From NCBI GenBank assembly GCA_029866155.1, contig JARWZW010000027.1, positions 1-64,000 of the forward strand: a stretch of 64,000 bases of DNA, in the 5' to 3' direction. Each line of letters opens with the position of its first letter. Position 1 is the stretch's first letter. Both the position numbers and the translations under genes were made by a program. Source of the DNA: Caulobacter sp. (GTDB lineage: Bacteria > Pseudomonadota > Alphaproteobacteria > Caulobacterales > Caulobacteraceae). This document shows, piece after piece, positions 16,389 through 25,988 of this stretch. The notes beneath the pieces are model-generated. The model was given only the letters and a program-made list of their open reading frames with translations. It was not told where the DNA came from and ran no database searches.

Positions 16389-18233
16389 CTATTTTGAGAT
16401 GCGCAGGTTCGAAAGATCCTGACCTATGCGGCGAAAGGCATCCTGCAGGGCAGTGCCGGTGGCGGGCAGATAGACATGCCCCGCGTCAGTTGCGCACTGG
16501 TTGACAAGGTCCTGGGCGCGCTGGTCGCTGACCACCTGGAAACCCACCGTATAGATCACGATCCCCGCCTCCTTCATCTTGGCGCAGAGGGCCCTGGCCT
16601 GGTCAAAAGCATGGCCATTGGGGGCGTCGCAGTTGATCTGGTCGGACGTGCTGCCGCTGCCCGAGGTCGAGCTCTTGGCGATGACGCCATTGCAGTAGCT
16701 GGTGTTGTACTCGCCATCGGTCATCAGGATGGCGACCTTCATCACGTCCCGATCCGAATAGGCGGCCGGTTGGCTTGAGCCGGAGAAGATCGAGGAGAAG
16801 TTCGGCGACAGAGCGTACCAGCCCCAGGCGACGCCGACATGACCACCGGTGGATCCTCCGGCCGCCAGGGCCGTGATGGCGGTTGTCAGGGTAGACTTGG
16901 TGGCGGTCAGCGGCGTGACGGTATTGGTCAGGCATGGGTTGCTGGTGCTGGGATAGTTGTATCCCAGTGGCGCCGCCCCCGGGGCCGTGTCCGTATAGGC
17001 CTGGGCGCCCGTCCGCTCGGTCACGCAGGTGCTGATCCGGTGGATCTTTGCCGTGCCGCTGGTGTTGAAGAAACGATAGTATTCGCAGCCTGTGGTGGTG
17101 CAATAGGCAGATCCGCTGCTGCTGTAGCTGCTGAAGGTTGGACCAACCGACCCGCTGAGTGTGAAAGTGTTGGCCGTCGGATTGGTGACGGTCCAGGCTA
17201 GGTTGTTCAGATTCGTCATGCCGCTGACGCCGGTAATGTAGATGACCTGATTGGCGGCGAAGCCATGGCCTGCTGAAGTCACCACCACCTCACAGTTGGT
17301 GGCCTGGCATTTTGTTATCTTGCTGCCCGAGCTCGTGGAGAAGGTGCTGTAGGACGACCCGTTGACGCCAGACAGCTGAAACGTGTTGGCCGTGGTTCCG
17401 GCGACCGTATAGACCTTGCTGTTCAGCTGGGTCATGCCGCTGACCCCGCTGATGTAGATCCGGTCGCCATTTGCGAAGCCATGGGCGCTGGAGGTGATCA
17501 CCACCGGATTGGCCTTGGTGGCGCCGGTCACGGTCTTGGAGGTTCCGGTCGACCAGGAAGCGCCCGTTATCGTCTTGGCCGGCTGGATGGCGCCGCGCGC
17601 CGTGGCGGCGCTGCCGCCCAGGTTCACCGCCATGGAATAGGGGACGATGGCGACCTTGGAATAATAGGGGGTCTGGACGTCCCGGACGACCAGGTTCACC
17701 AGGTCAGCAGCCGCCACCTTCAGATCGGCCACCTTGGAGCCGACCATCGAGCCGGTGACATCCAGGATCAAGGAGACTTCCAGGTCATAGGCGGTTCGGA
17801 CAACCTCGGAATGGGCGTCGATGATCATGTCGCCCTTCAGCCAGAGATCGGCCACCACCGTATCGATGCTCATCGAGGCGTCGGCGATCACCGTGGTCCC
17901 GTCAGAGCCGCCAAACTTGAAGAGGACATTCTTCAACTTGCCTTCCCGGGACCATTTGATCTGGGATTTCAGCGCCGGTTCGCCGATGGCCTGGGCCTCG
18001 CTGTCGGTATCGGCGTCCGACTTGGCGACGATCAGGGCGGCGGCGTCGAGGGAGTCCTGCAGGATGCGGTGGGCCATATTGGCCCGGTTGACGTCGATCA
18101 GGCCGAAGGCCAGCACAGCCATGGGCAGGGCCAGGACAGCGAACTGCAGGGCGACAGCGCCCGAGCGCGCCCGCGCAAATCCTGAAAGCCGTTCCAGGCC
18201 CTTCCGACAGCGATTGATCAAGGTCACCGACAT
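16389..18233 (-). CDS. TadG-like von Willebrand A protein with inserted FCCH-type repeats
   Basis: 614 residues. N-terminal membrane segment (ARSGAVALQFAVLALPMAVL), VWA metal site DVTGSMVG at 158-165 and VAILMTDGEYN near 500. Unlike its two neighbours it carries an insert of about 150 residues (about 234-385) made of two related repeats. Each has ANPVVITSSAHGFANGDRIY or an equivalent, then YISGVSGMTQLNSKVYTV and TANTFQLSG. This repeat type is common in phage tail and virion proteins and is matched by the E1 FCCH-like family. The insert sits between VWA strands and must be surface-exposed. A GTG one codon upstream is an alternative start. Confidence 0.8.
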   Translation of the reverse strand: MSVTLINRCRKGLERLSGFARARSGAVALQFAVLALPMAVLAFGLIDVNRANMAHRILQDSLDAAALIVAKSDADTDSEAQAIGEPALKSQIKWSREGKLKNVLFKFGGSDGTTVIADASMSIDTVVADLWLKGDMIIDAHSEVVRTAYDLEVSLILDVTGSMVGSKVADLKVAAADLVNLVVRDVQTPYYSKVAIVPYSMAVNLGGSAATARGAIQPAKTITGASWSTGTSKTVTGATKANPVVITSSAHGFANGDRIYISGVSGMTQLNSKVYTVAGTTANTFQLSGVNGSSYSTFSTSSGSKITKCQATNCEVVVTSAGHGFAANQVIYITGVSGMTNLNNLAWTVTNPTANTFTLSGSVGPTFSSYSSSGSAYCTTTGCEYYRFFNTSGTAKIHRISTCVTERTGAQAYTDTAPGAAPLGYNYPSTSNPCLTNTVTPLTATKSTLTTAITALAAGGSTGGHVGVAWGWYALSPNFSSIFSGSSQPAAYSDRDVMKVAILMTDGEYNTSYCNGVIAKSSTSGSGSTSDQINCDAPNGHAFDQARALCAKMKEAGIVIYTVGFQVVSDQRAQDLVNQCATDAGHVYLPATGTALQDAFRRIGQDLSNLRISK

Positions 18234-18314
18234 CACTCAGACCCTTCCTTCCGGTAAGTCATAGTCGGCTTGGGTAAATGAAACGGTCACGGCGGTCCGG
18301 AGCGACTGAAGGGC

Positions 18315-19838
18315 TCATGTCAGGATCCTCAGGTTCTGGATCGAGCCAGCGATGGCGTTGAAGACGGCGGTCAGTTGGGACGCGTTCTGGACATCATAGA
18401 ATTTGTCGGCGGTGGTGGCGCAGTTGCGCAGCACCGTGCTGTCGCCCGTCGTGACCTCGACCCGCACAGTGTAGAGGATGATCCCCTGGTCCTTCATGTT
18501 GGCGCAGAGGGTGGCCAGCCTGCTGTCCATGGCGGTTCGGCGAGCCGTTGTGGATCCGGACGTGATCCCCAGCCGCCCCTGCCAGACATATCCCAGGCCG
18601 TTATAGAGCGAGGCGTTGTTGTTGCTGGTCGAACCCATGGTGTTTTCGCCATCGGTCATCAGCACCACGATCTTGCTGGACTTGGCCGTTCCATAGGGCC
18701 GGCCATCGGCGAAGGGCGCATTGGGAGACAGCAGGTGCCAGCCCCAGACCAGGCCCATGGGGATGTTGGTGTCACCCACCGCCGTCAGGGCGTCCACGGC
18801 GGACTTGAGGGCGGTCCAGTCCGTGGTCAGACGGGTGACAGGCGACAGCTGGCAGCCGGAATTTGGACCATAGATGTAGCCGGTGCTGCTATTGGTCCCG
18901 GTTACCGTCGGACTGCCGTTGTACTTGGCGACATAGCCCTGGCGGGTCTTCCAGTTGGTGCTGCTGGTCACGTCTGGCAGATAGCTGTTGTAATAGGTCC
19001 CGCCGCTTCCCGGTTCGTCGGGCGCGAAATAGGGTGTGAACAGGGTCGCCGGCGTCAGGGTGCTGGGCGGGGTGTCCTGGACGTCATAGGGCGCGGCGCG
19101 GCTCTCGACACAGCCGGCCCAGCTGACTCCCATCTGTGTCAGGAGCGTGAACCGGTTGGCGGCCGAGTTGAAGATCTGGTTGTTGATCGGCGCTGCGCCC
19201 GCCTGGTCGATCCAGCTGGCGTTGCGAAAGGTCGAGCCGACCCGCACCACCATGGAAAACGGCGCTACGGCGATCTTCACCGTGTCGGTGTCGATGCTGC
19301 GGGCCGAGGCCTCCGCAAGGGTGTCGATCAGGGTCTTCGAGGCCAGTTTCAGGTTGTCGAGCTTCGAGCCCTTCATGGAGCCCGTGGTGTCCAGCACCAG
19401 GGCCAGCTCGATCTTGTTCACGGCCCGGACGATCTCGGCCTTGGCGCCGACGACCATGTCCCCCTGAAGCCACAGATTGGCGATGGCGGCGGGAACGGTC
19501 GCCTTGGCCTTGGCCACGACCTTGTTGCCCTCGGCCCTGAAGCTGGAGGAGGTGATGGTGGCGTTGGAGCCGGCCATGTTGGCGCTCAGGGCCTCGGCCC
19601 CGACCACCTGCAGGGCGCTGTCGGTAAGGGCATTGGAGCGCGCTGCCACCAGGGCGGCGGAATCCAGGGCGTCCTGTAGCCGGGTCTTGGCCGATGAGCC
19701 GTTGGCGATATCGATTGAGCCGAAGACCAGCACGATCAGGGGTGCGGCCAGAAAAGCCGCCTGTACCGCGATGCCGCCATTGCGCTGGCCGACAAACCGT
19801 CTCAGCCACGCGCCAGTGTCTGCGAGAAGTCGCTCCAC
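18315..19838 (-). CDS. TadG-like pilus-associated von Willebrand A protein (first of three)
   Basis: 507 residues, starting at GTG. The N-terminal TadE-like membrane segment is QRNGGIAVQAAFLAAPLIVL. The VWA metal site is DTTGSMKG at 150-157, with VVLMTDGENTMG near 380. The region between has aromatic and Ser/Gly-rich loops and a few Cys. It is the first gene of the three-gene set (gaps of 81 and 66 bases). The rest of a tad locus (pilin, TadA ATPase, TadB/C, secretin) is absent from the window, so the secretion machinery must be encoded elsewhere if it is used. Confidence 0.82.
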   Translation of the reverse strand: MERLLADTGAWLRRFVGQRNGGIAVQAAFLAAPLIVLVFGSIDIANGSSAKTRLQDALDSAALVAARSNALTDSALQVVGAEALSANMAGSNATITSSSFRAEGNKVVAKAKATVPAAIANLWLQGDMVVGAKAEIVRAVNKIELALVLDTTGSMKGSKLDNLKLASKTLIDTLAEASARSIDTDTVKIAVAPFSMVVRVGSTFRNASWIDQAGAAPINNQIFNSAANRFTLLTQMGVSWAGCVESRAAPYDVQDTPPSTLTPATLFTPYFAPDEPGSGGTYYNSYLPDVTSSTNWKTRQGYVAKYNGSPTVTGTNSSTGYIYGPNSGCQLSPVTRLTTDWTALKSAVDALTAVGDTNIPMGLVWGWHLLSPNAPFADGRPYGTAKSSKIVVLMTDGENTMGSTSNNNASLYNGLGYVWQGRLGITSGSTTARRTAMDSRLATLCANMKDQGIILYTVRVEVTTGDSTVLRNCATTADKFYDVQNASQLTAVFNAIAGSIQNLRILT

Positions 19839-19974
19839 GTCTGGTCCAGCCCCGAGCCGAAAGATGGAAAGGTCCAGCTCTCCGGCGGGCAGATTGTCAG
19901 CAGACGGTAAATGGACCAGCCCATGAAGGCGGTAAAAGTCGTGCTAACCGATCCGGGTAATGCAGGCTGGGGGG

Positions 19975-20013
19975 CCCCTTCCACCCCGAGCCCCGGGGTC
20001 CGGGTGGAAGGGG
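19975..20013 (-). terminator. strong stem-loop downstream of the M2 peptidase gene
   Basis: CCCCTTCCACCC (19975-19986) pairs perfectly with GGGTGGAAGGGG (20002-20013), and the loop itself contains CCCCGGGG. It lies 13 bases past the peptidase stop. There is no U-run on the minus-strand side, so it is either a weak intrinsic terminator or a 3'-end stabilising hairpin. Confidence 0.5.
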
Positions 20014-20026
20014 GCGGATCTGTTGA

Positions 20027-21844
20027 TCACCAGCCGCAGGACTGGCCCTTGTTCTGCTTGGTCAGCCAGGCGTTCAGTGGCGCGAAATACTCGGTCACGG
20101 CGCTGGCGTCGGTGCGGGTCTCGCCGCTGAAGGCGGCCAGGGCCTCAGGCCAGGGCTTGGATTGGCCCATCTCCATCATGGCGTTGAACCTGGCGCCCAC
20201 GGCGGTGTTGCCATAGACCGAGCAACGGTGAAGCGGACCCTTCCAGCCGGCCTGCTTGCAGGCGGACCGGTGGAACTGGAACTGGTAGATGTGGGCCAGG
20301 AAGTAGCGGGTATAGGGTACGTTGGCCGGCACGTGGTACTTGGCGCCCGGATCAAAGGCGTCTCCGGGCCGCGCGCCGGGCGGGGTGATGCCCTGGTACT
20401 GGGTACGGAGCTTCCACCAGCCATCGTTGTAGTCGGCAGGCTTCAGCGAGCCGTCATAGACCTGCCAGCGCCAGCGATCGACCATCAGGCCGAACGGCAT
20501 GAAGGCGATCTTGTCCAGCGCCATCTTGAGCAGGAAGGGGGTGTCGCCCTCGGCCCCCGGCACGGTTTCCAGCAGGCCGATCTGGTTCAGATAGGTCGGG
20601 GTCAGGGCTGACAGGCCGACGAAATCGCCAATCGCCTCGTGAAAGCCGTCATTGGCCCCGCCCTTGAAGATATAGGGCTGATCCTTGTAGGCGCGCTGAT
20701 AGTAGTTGTGCCCAAGCTCGTGATGGACTGTGTAGAAGTCCTCGGCATTGACCTTGGTGCACATCTTGATGCGGATGTCGTCGCGATCGTCGAGGTTCCA
20801 GGCCGAGGCGTGGCAGACCACCTCGCGGCCTTCCGGGCGAACGATCTGCGAGCGGGTCCAGAAGGTGGCCGGCAGGGGCGCCATCCCCAGGGAGCTGTAG
20901 AAATTCTCGCCGGTCTTGACCATCCTGACCGGGTCATAGCCCTTTTCGACCAATAGCTTGTCGAGACTGTAGGCGCTGCTTTCGGCGGGCGGGGCCACCA
21001 CATCATAGATGTTCCCCCATTGCTGGGCCCACATGTTGCCCAGCAGGTCGGCGCGGATCGGGCCGGTCTTCGGCTGGACCGCATCGCCATAGGTCTGGTT
21101 CAGCTTGGCCCGGACATAGCAGTGCAGATTCTTGTAGAACGGTGCGACCTGGGCCCAGAGACGGTCGGTCTCGCTGGCGAAGGCGTCGGGCGCCATATCG
21201 TAGCCAGACCGCCAGAGGGCGCCGGTGTCGGCATAGCCCAGTTCTTTCGAGCCTTCATTGGCCATGGCGGCGAGGGTCTCGTAGTCGGCCCTCATGACTG
21301 GCGAAATCGAATGCCAACCTTCCCAAAGGGCCTTCAGATCGGCCGGGTCGCGGCTTGAGGCCATCAGTTCCACGGCGTCGTCCAGGGTGATCATCTTGCC
21401 CTTGAACAGAAATTTTCCCGTCGAATAGACGCTGTCCATCCGCGAGCCGATGGTCGCCATCTGGTCAGCGGCGCCCGGCCTCTGCGGCGCGGGCAGGACC
21501 AGGGCCCGCTTGAGGATATCCAGCTTGCGGCGCGTCACAGGGTCCGTCTGGACCTTGTCATAGCGCGCGGCCTTGATGGCCAGCTGGGTCGCAAGGTTGG
21601 TGATCTCGGCGCCGGCCTTGGCCTCCAGCCACTGGGTGTCTTCGGTGATGTAGGTCGCCCGGACCCAGCTGGCCTTGTTGACATACTGAGACAGGCTGGC
21701 GAGGTCGGCCTCGGCCCGGTCGATAAAGGCCTTGGCCTCTTCCGGGGTGGCTGCGGGCTGGGCGAGGGCGGGCGCAAGCGGCGCCAGGCTGAGGGTCGCG
21801 GCGGCCGCAGCCGCCAGCAGGGTTGTCTTCTTCAAGGGACGCAT
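20027..21844 (-). CDS. M2-family peptidyl-dipeptidase (bacterial ACE homologue)
   Basis: 605 residues, exported by a signal peptide (hydrophobic to about residue 28, ending PALA-QP). The zinc site is HHELGH, with ligands His375 and His379 and catalytic Glu376. The third ligand is Glu403 in HEAIGDF. The length and the surrounding sequence match single-domain bacterial homologues of angiotensin-converting enzyme, which remove C-terminal dipeptides from peptides in the periplasm. A Cys near the C terminus (SCGW) may form a disulfide. It stands alone, with a hairpin behind it. Confidence 0.92.
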   Translation of the reverse strand: MRPLKKTTLLAAAAAATLSLAPLAPALAQPAATPEEAKAFIDRAEADLASLSQYVNKASWVRATYITEDTQWLEAKAGAEITNLATQLAIKAARYDKVQTDPVTRRKLDILKRALVLPAPQRPGAADQMATIGSRMDSVYSTGKFLFKGKMITLDDAVELMASSRDPADLKALWEGWHSISPVMRADYETLAAMANEGSKELGYADTGALWRSGYDMAPDAFASETDRLWAQVAPFYKNLHCYVRAKLNQTYGDAVQPKTGPIRADLLGNMWAQQWGNIYDVVAPPAESSAYSLDKLLVEKGYDPVRMVKTGENFYSSLGMAPLPATFWTRSQIVRPEGREVVCHASAWNLDDRDDIRIKMCTKVNAEDFYTVHHELGHNYYQRAYKDQPYIFKGGANDGFHEAIGDFVGLSALTPTYLNQIGLLETVPGAEGDTPFLLKMALDKIAFMPFGLMVDRWRWQVYDGSLKPADYNDGWWKLRTQYQGITPPGARPGDAFDPGAKYHVPANVPYTRYFLAHIYQFQFHRSACKQAGWKGPLHRCSVYGNTAVGARFNAMMEMGQSKPWPEALAAFSGETRTDASAVTEYFAPLNAWLTKQNKGQSCGW

Positions 21845-21923
21845 CCTTCAAGGATTGTGATGCCGGCAAGGGAAACCGTCGGCGGGGTCACGTCAAGGCA
21901 GGGATGGGCCGTCCCGCACAGGC

Positions 21924-22712
21924 TTACTTGAGACAGGCAGCCAGCCCCTCCCGCTGCACGGTCCCGCTGGCGGCGCCGATGCGGCCGGCCCGCTTGCGGA
22001 CATAGGGTCCCGGCTTGGCCGCCCGCCACTTAAGGGGACTGGGCAGGATGGCGGCCAGCCTTGCGGCCTGGACCCGGGTCAGGCGGTCAGCCCCCACCCC
22101 GAAATACTTGCGGGCGGCTGCATCGGCGCCATAGACGCCGGGGCCCCATTCGATGCTGTTCAGATAGACCTCCATGATCCGCCGCTTGCCCCAGAAGGTC
22201 TCGATCAGGACGGTGAAATAGGCTTCCAGTCCCTTTCGCAGATAGGATCGCGCCGGCCAGAGGAAGACGTTCTTGGCTGTCTGCTGACTGATGGTCGAGC
22301 CGCCCCGCACCCGGCCCGGTCGACGCTTGTTGCTGGCCATGGCCTTTTCCATGGCCTCGAAGTCAAAACCCTGGTGCGTGCAGAAGCGGGCGTCCTCGGC
22401 CGCGATAACGGCATAAGGCAGGCTGGGCGACATACGTTTTAGCGGCACCCAGCGCCGCTCCAGTCCCTTGCCCTCGAACAGGCGCTGGATCATCAGGATG
22501 GTCACCGGCGGGCCGATCAGTCGATAGACCAGGGTCACCCCCACCGGCAGGGCGACGGTGATGATCAGGGCCAGGACCAGCAGCCGCCGCCACAGGGGGA
22601 CAGTCCGACGGGCGGCGGTCCTGGCGGTCGCGGTTTTTCCTGGAACGGATTGATCAGCCAAGACCGGGCTCCCTTGCCTCAGGCGAGGCTTGCCATGACA
22701 TTGCGGCGGCAT
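21924..22712 (-). CDS. mtgA: monofunctional peptidoglycan glycosyltransferase MtgA
   Basis: 262 residues. One N-terminal membrane helix ([20 protein letters not shown]) precedes a GT51 domain with all five motifs: catalytic Glu in [58 protein letters not shown] and the C-terminal [10 protein letters not shown]. It polymerises lipid II into glycan strands and has no transpeptidase domain, hence MtgA. ATG 22712 gives 262 residues; TTG 22661 (MADQSVPGK) would give the more usual 245. It is divergent from the nitroreductase gene. Confidence 0.93.
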   Translation of the reverse strand: MPPQCHGKPRLRQGSPVLADQSVPGKTATARTAARRTVPLWRRLLVLALIITVALPVGVTLVYRLIGPPVTILMIQRLFEGKGLERRWVPLKRMSPSLPYAVIAAEDARFCTHQGFDFEAMEKAMASNKRRPGRVRGGSTISQQTAKNVFLWPARSYLRKGLEAYFTVLIETFWGKRRIMEVYLNSIEWGPGVYGADAAARKYFGVGADRLTRVQAARLAAILPSPLKWRAAKPGPYVRKRAGRIGAASGTVQREGLAACLK

Positions 22713-22766
22713 GGTAACCAGCCGTTTGCAGATTGTCGCCCCGGTGGGCCGGACAGGAGTTTTTCC

Positions 22767-23429
22767 ATGAACGTGACAGAAGCGGTCGCCGCCCGGGTTT
22801 CCATCCGGGCTTTCCGGCCGGACCCGGTTCCCGGCGCCCTGGTGCGCGAGATCCTTGAACTGGCCCACCGCGCCCCCAGCGGCGGCAACCTGCAGCCCTG
22901 GCGGGTTCATGCCCTGGCCGGCCCGGTCCTGGAGGACTTCAAGGCCCGCGTCGCCGCCAGCCGGACCGGCGAGGAACCGGAATACGACGTCTATCCGCCC
23001 GACCTCTGGGATCCCTACCGCACCCATCGCTTCCAGGGTGGCGAGGACCTCTATGCGACCATCGGCATCCCGCGTGAGGACAGGCCGGCCCGGCTGCAGC
23101 AACTCTTCAAGAACACCCAGCTCTTCGGGGCGCCGGTGGGATTGTTCTTCAGCATCGACCGGCGATTGGGAAAACCCCAGTGGGGCGATGTCGGCATCTA
23201 CATGCAGACAGTCATGCTGCTGGCCGTCGAGCGGGGGCTGGCCACCTGCGCCCAGGAGTTCTGGGCCCGATATCCAAAGACCTTCGGCGAATTCGTCAGC
23301 CTGCCTGAAGAGCAGATGCTGTTTTCCGGCATGGCCCTCGGCTATCCGGACGAGGCCGCCCCGATCAACAGCCTGCGCACCCGCCGGGCGCCCTTCGAGG
23401 ACTGGGCCGACATGCGGGGTTTTGACTGA
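22767..23429 (+). CDS. nitroreductase-family FMN oxidoreductase
   Basis: 220 residues. FMN-binding motifs are [20 protein letters not shown] at the N terminus, [13 protein letters not shown] near 45, and the glycine-rich dimer-interface stretch [19 protein letters not shown]. It resembles NfnB/NfsB-type enzymes that reduce nitroaromatics or quinones with NAD(P)H. The start is ATG 22767, after CAGGAGTTTTTCC (Shine-Dalgarno AGGAG), not the earlier in-frame starts. It is divergent from mtgA, 54 bases apart, and converges on the crotonase gene seven bases on. Confidence 0.92.
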   Translation: MNVTEAVAARVSIRAFRPDPVPGALVREILELAHRAPSGGNLQPWRVHALAGPVLEDFKARVAASRTGEEPEYDVYPPDLWDPYRTHRFQGGEDLYATIGIPREDRPARLQQLFKNTQLFGAPVGLFFSIDRRLGKPQWGDVGIYMQTVMLLAVERGLATCAQEFWARYPKTFGEFVSLPEEQMLFSGMALGYPDEAAPINSLRTRRAPFEDWADMRGFD

Positions 23430-23436
23430 CGCACAG

Positions 23437-24156
23437 TCACGATTCCTGGGTTCGGGCGGCGAGGGACTCGATCAGCGGGTCTTCCCCCGAAGCCGCGATC
23501 TCCGTCAATTTCGCGATTGTCCCCTTCCGGACCTGGGCCTTGACGAGGCTGAAGGCCGGTTGGGAAGCGGTGTCCCTGACCCTCCTGACAGCCGCCTCGA
23601 TCAGGTCGTCAGGGCTGCACAATTCATCGATCACGCCCTGGCGGAACAGTTCCGCCGGGGACTGGGTCTGACTTGTGAGGGTCAGCCTCCGGATACGTTC
23701 CGGCGACAGTTCCGCGAACAGTATCTCCAGGGGGCCTGCCGGAAAGGGCACGCCCGCCCGGGCTTCGGTCAAACCCATCTTGATCCTGTCATCATCGACC
23801 GCCAGCCGCACATCTCCGCAGAGCATAAGGATCAAGCCTCCGCCCAGGGCATGGCCCGGAGCCGCCGTGACCACCGGGCAGGGTATGCGGTAGAGTTCGG
23901 CCACCATGGCCGTAATGCCCAGAATCATCCGGGCTCTGATTTCTGCGGAATAGGCGCCGAAGGCGCGGGTATCTACGCCTGCGGAAAAGCATCGTCCGGC
24001 TCCGGTCAGAATGATTCCCTTTTCAGGCGGGACAGCCCGAAGTTCGGCGAACTGGGCGCCCAGCTGTTCGATCGCCGTGAGGTCCAGGGCGTTCACAGGG
24101 GGGCGATCCAGGGTTACGAGGGCGACGCCATCGGACATGCTGACCTGGAAACTCAT
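23437..24156 (-). CDS. enoyl-CoA hydratase/isomerase family protein
   Basis: A 239-residue crotonase-fold protein. The first oxyanion motif is [16 protein letters not shown] and the second [20 protein letters not shown]. The usual catalytic Glu pair is not clearly present at the two family positions (LGGGLILML and [11 protein letters not shown]), so it may be an isomerase or other crotonase reaction. The family acts on CoA thioesters. A type 1 repeat and the WD40 gene lie upstream. Confidence 0.85.
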   Translation of the reverse strand: MSFQVSMSDGVALVTLDRPPVNALDLTAIEQLGAQFAELRAVPPEKGIILTGAGRCFSAGVDTRAFGAYSAEIRARMILGITAMVAELYRIPCPVVTAAPGHALGGGLILMLCGDVRLAVDDDRIKMGLTEARAGVPFPAGPLEILFAELSPERIRRLTLTSQTQSPAELFRQGVIDELCSPDDLIEAAVRRVRDTASQPAFSLVKAQVRKGTIAKLTEIAASGEDPLIESLAARTQES

Positions 24157-24251
24157 TCAGGATCTCCCTCTCCGTTGCTGAGCTGGACTGCAGGAAAGGA
24201 CCGGCGGACCGGCCTGTCAAAGTGCTGTCTGCTATCCCGGCCCGGGCACTG

Positions 24252-24301
24252 GAGCCTGTTTCGATCCGACAACCGCTTCACACCTATCGGAACATGCTCT
24301 A
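24252..24301 (-). repeat. intergenic palindromic repeat, type 1, copy C
   Basis: On the minus strand it reads TAGAGCATGTTCCGATAGG, then TGTGAAGCGGTTGTCGGATC and GAAACAGGCTCC. Its first three bases are the TAG stop of the WD40 gene. It is the best consensus copy: the inverted ends AGAGCATGTTCCGAT and ATCGAAACAGGCTC pair with few mismatches. Confidence 0.88.
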
Positions 24302-25291
24302 GCCGCCGACCTCGATAACCCCGGCCCCGCCATCTTCGTCGCCCCAGAGTATCCGGCGACCATCGCTTGAAAGGGCCAGGGCGCTGATCGCCGCGCCCTT
24401 TTCGGCTTTCAGCATCTGGCGCCCCCCGTCCTTGAGGTCGCAGAGCCAGACCCGGCCGTCATCCAGGCCGCCCGCCACCCAGGCGGCGGCCGGGGTGGCG
24501 GCGACGCGGGTCACCAGGGCGGCCTCCTCGAAGGCGATCTCTGCTGCTTCCTTGCCCATGGGACCGTTGGACCCCTGGAAGGGCCAGATCACCGCTCCGC
24601 CGGCGCCGCTGGTGGCCAGCATCAGGCCGCCGGACAGAAAGGCCAGGCTCTTCACCTTGGCCGGGTAGCCGCCCATCCGCATGTCCTTGGAATCGGACAG
24701 TCGCCATCCATGCAGGCTGTTCTCCTGCATCGAGCTCATCAGGAACCGGCCATCGGGGCTCCATTGAACCAGCATGTGACTGCCGGCCCATTTGAGCATC
24801 TGCGGGGCCTGGCGCTCGATTCGCGCATACCAGAGGGCGGCCCCGCCATAGGTGGCCGTGGCGATTCGCCGTCCCTTTGGATCGAAGGCCAGGTCGGAAA
24901 CCGATTTCTCATGGCTGAACAGCCGCGAAAAAGCCGGGTCGGAAGCGTCGCGGACATGCAGGTCGCGGCCGGATGCAAAGGCGTATAGGCCCGACTCGGC
25001 GCTGGCGGCGACGGCGTCTATCCAACGTCCCTTGATGCTGGCCAGTTCACTGCTGACGGCCTGTGCGCCCTCCAGCCGGGTCCAGACCAGCCGGCCATCG
25101 TCGCCGCCTGTCAGCATTCCAGCCCCCCCTGGATACAGGCAGGCGCTCAGCACCGCCCCCTCATGGGCCTCTGCCGTCTGCAGGGCCTCTCCGGACAGCA
25201 GTCGCACCGTTCCATCGCCCAGGGCGAACATCGGTATCCCTGCCGAATCGAACAGGGCGGCGGTGACATAGGCGTCGAAGGCAAAATTCAT
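24299..25291 (-). CDS. WD40-repeat beta-propeller protein
   Basis: 330 residues made of about seven 40-residue blades. Examples are LSACLYPGGAGMLTGGDDGR, then VSDLAFDPKGRRIATATYGG and LVQWSPDGRFLMSSMQEN. The GH/WD dipeptides are partly degenerate, as is common in bacterial propellers. No signal peptide or enzyme domain is present, so it probably acts as a cytoplasmic interaction scaffold. Homologous stand-alone WD40 proteins are common in Caulobacterales. The start is divergent from exbD, with the latter 154 bases away. Confidence 0.88.
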   Translation of the reverse strand: MNFAFDAYVTAALFDSAGIPMFALGDGTVRLLSGEALQTAEAHEGAVLSACLYPGGAGMLTGGDDGRLVWTRLEGAQAVSSELASIKGRWIDAVAASAESGLYAFASGRDLHVRDASDPAFSRLFSHEKSVSDLAFDPKGRRIATATYGGAALWYARIERQAPQMLKWAGSHMLVQWSPDGRFLMSSMQENSLHGWRLSDSKDMRMGGYPAKVKSLAFLSGGLMLATSGAGGAVIWPFQGSNGPMGKEAAEIAFEEAALVTRVAATPAAAWVAGGLDDGRVWLCDLKDGGRQMLKAEKGAAISALALSSDGRRILWGDEDGGAGVIEVGG

Positions 25292-25445
25292 GGCTTCGCT
25301 TAGACCAGAAGTTTACGGTTTCGCCAGACCTGCTGGTGGATTCTCCCGCTACGAGAGACAGGCTTTACAAGCCGCTTCATCCGCGCAATGGGTGGCGGCA
25401 AGAACAAACGGGCCTATGATGCGGCCCGCGACAAGGAGTGTGCGA

Positions 25446-25895
<450 letters not shown>

Positions 25896-25917
25896 GCTTA
25901 TCCGCCTCTACGACATG

Positions 25918-25949
25918 AAAAGGGCCGGTGGAAACACCGGCCCTTTTTT
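25918..25949 (+). terminator. rho-independent terminator of exbD
   Basis: Stem AAAAGGGCCGGTG / CACCGGCCCTTTT with a GAAA loop, followed by a six-T run. The A-run at its other side lets it act also for the convergent CobW gene. Confidence 0.93.
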
Positions 25950-25988
25950 GTTTCGGGATGCCTTGGCCAGGGGACTGGTCAGCGACTC

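Noticed and set aside
22855-24318. 487-codon frame across the nitroreductase and crotonase genes
   Set aside because: It overlaps two well-defined genes on both strands and has no family signature.
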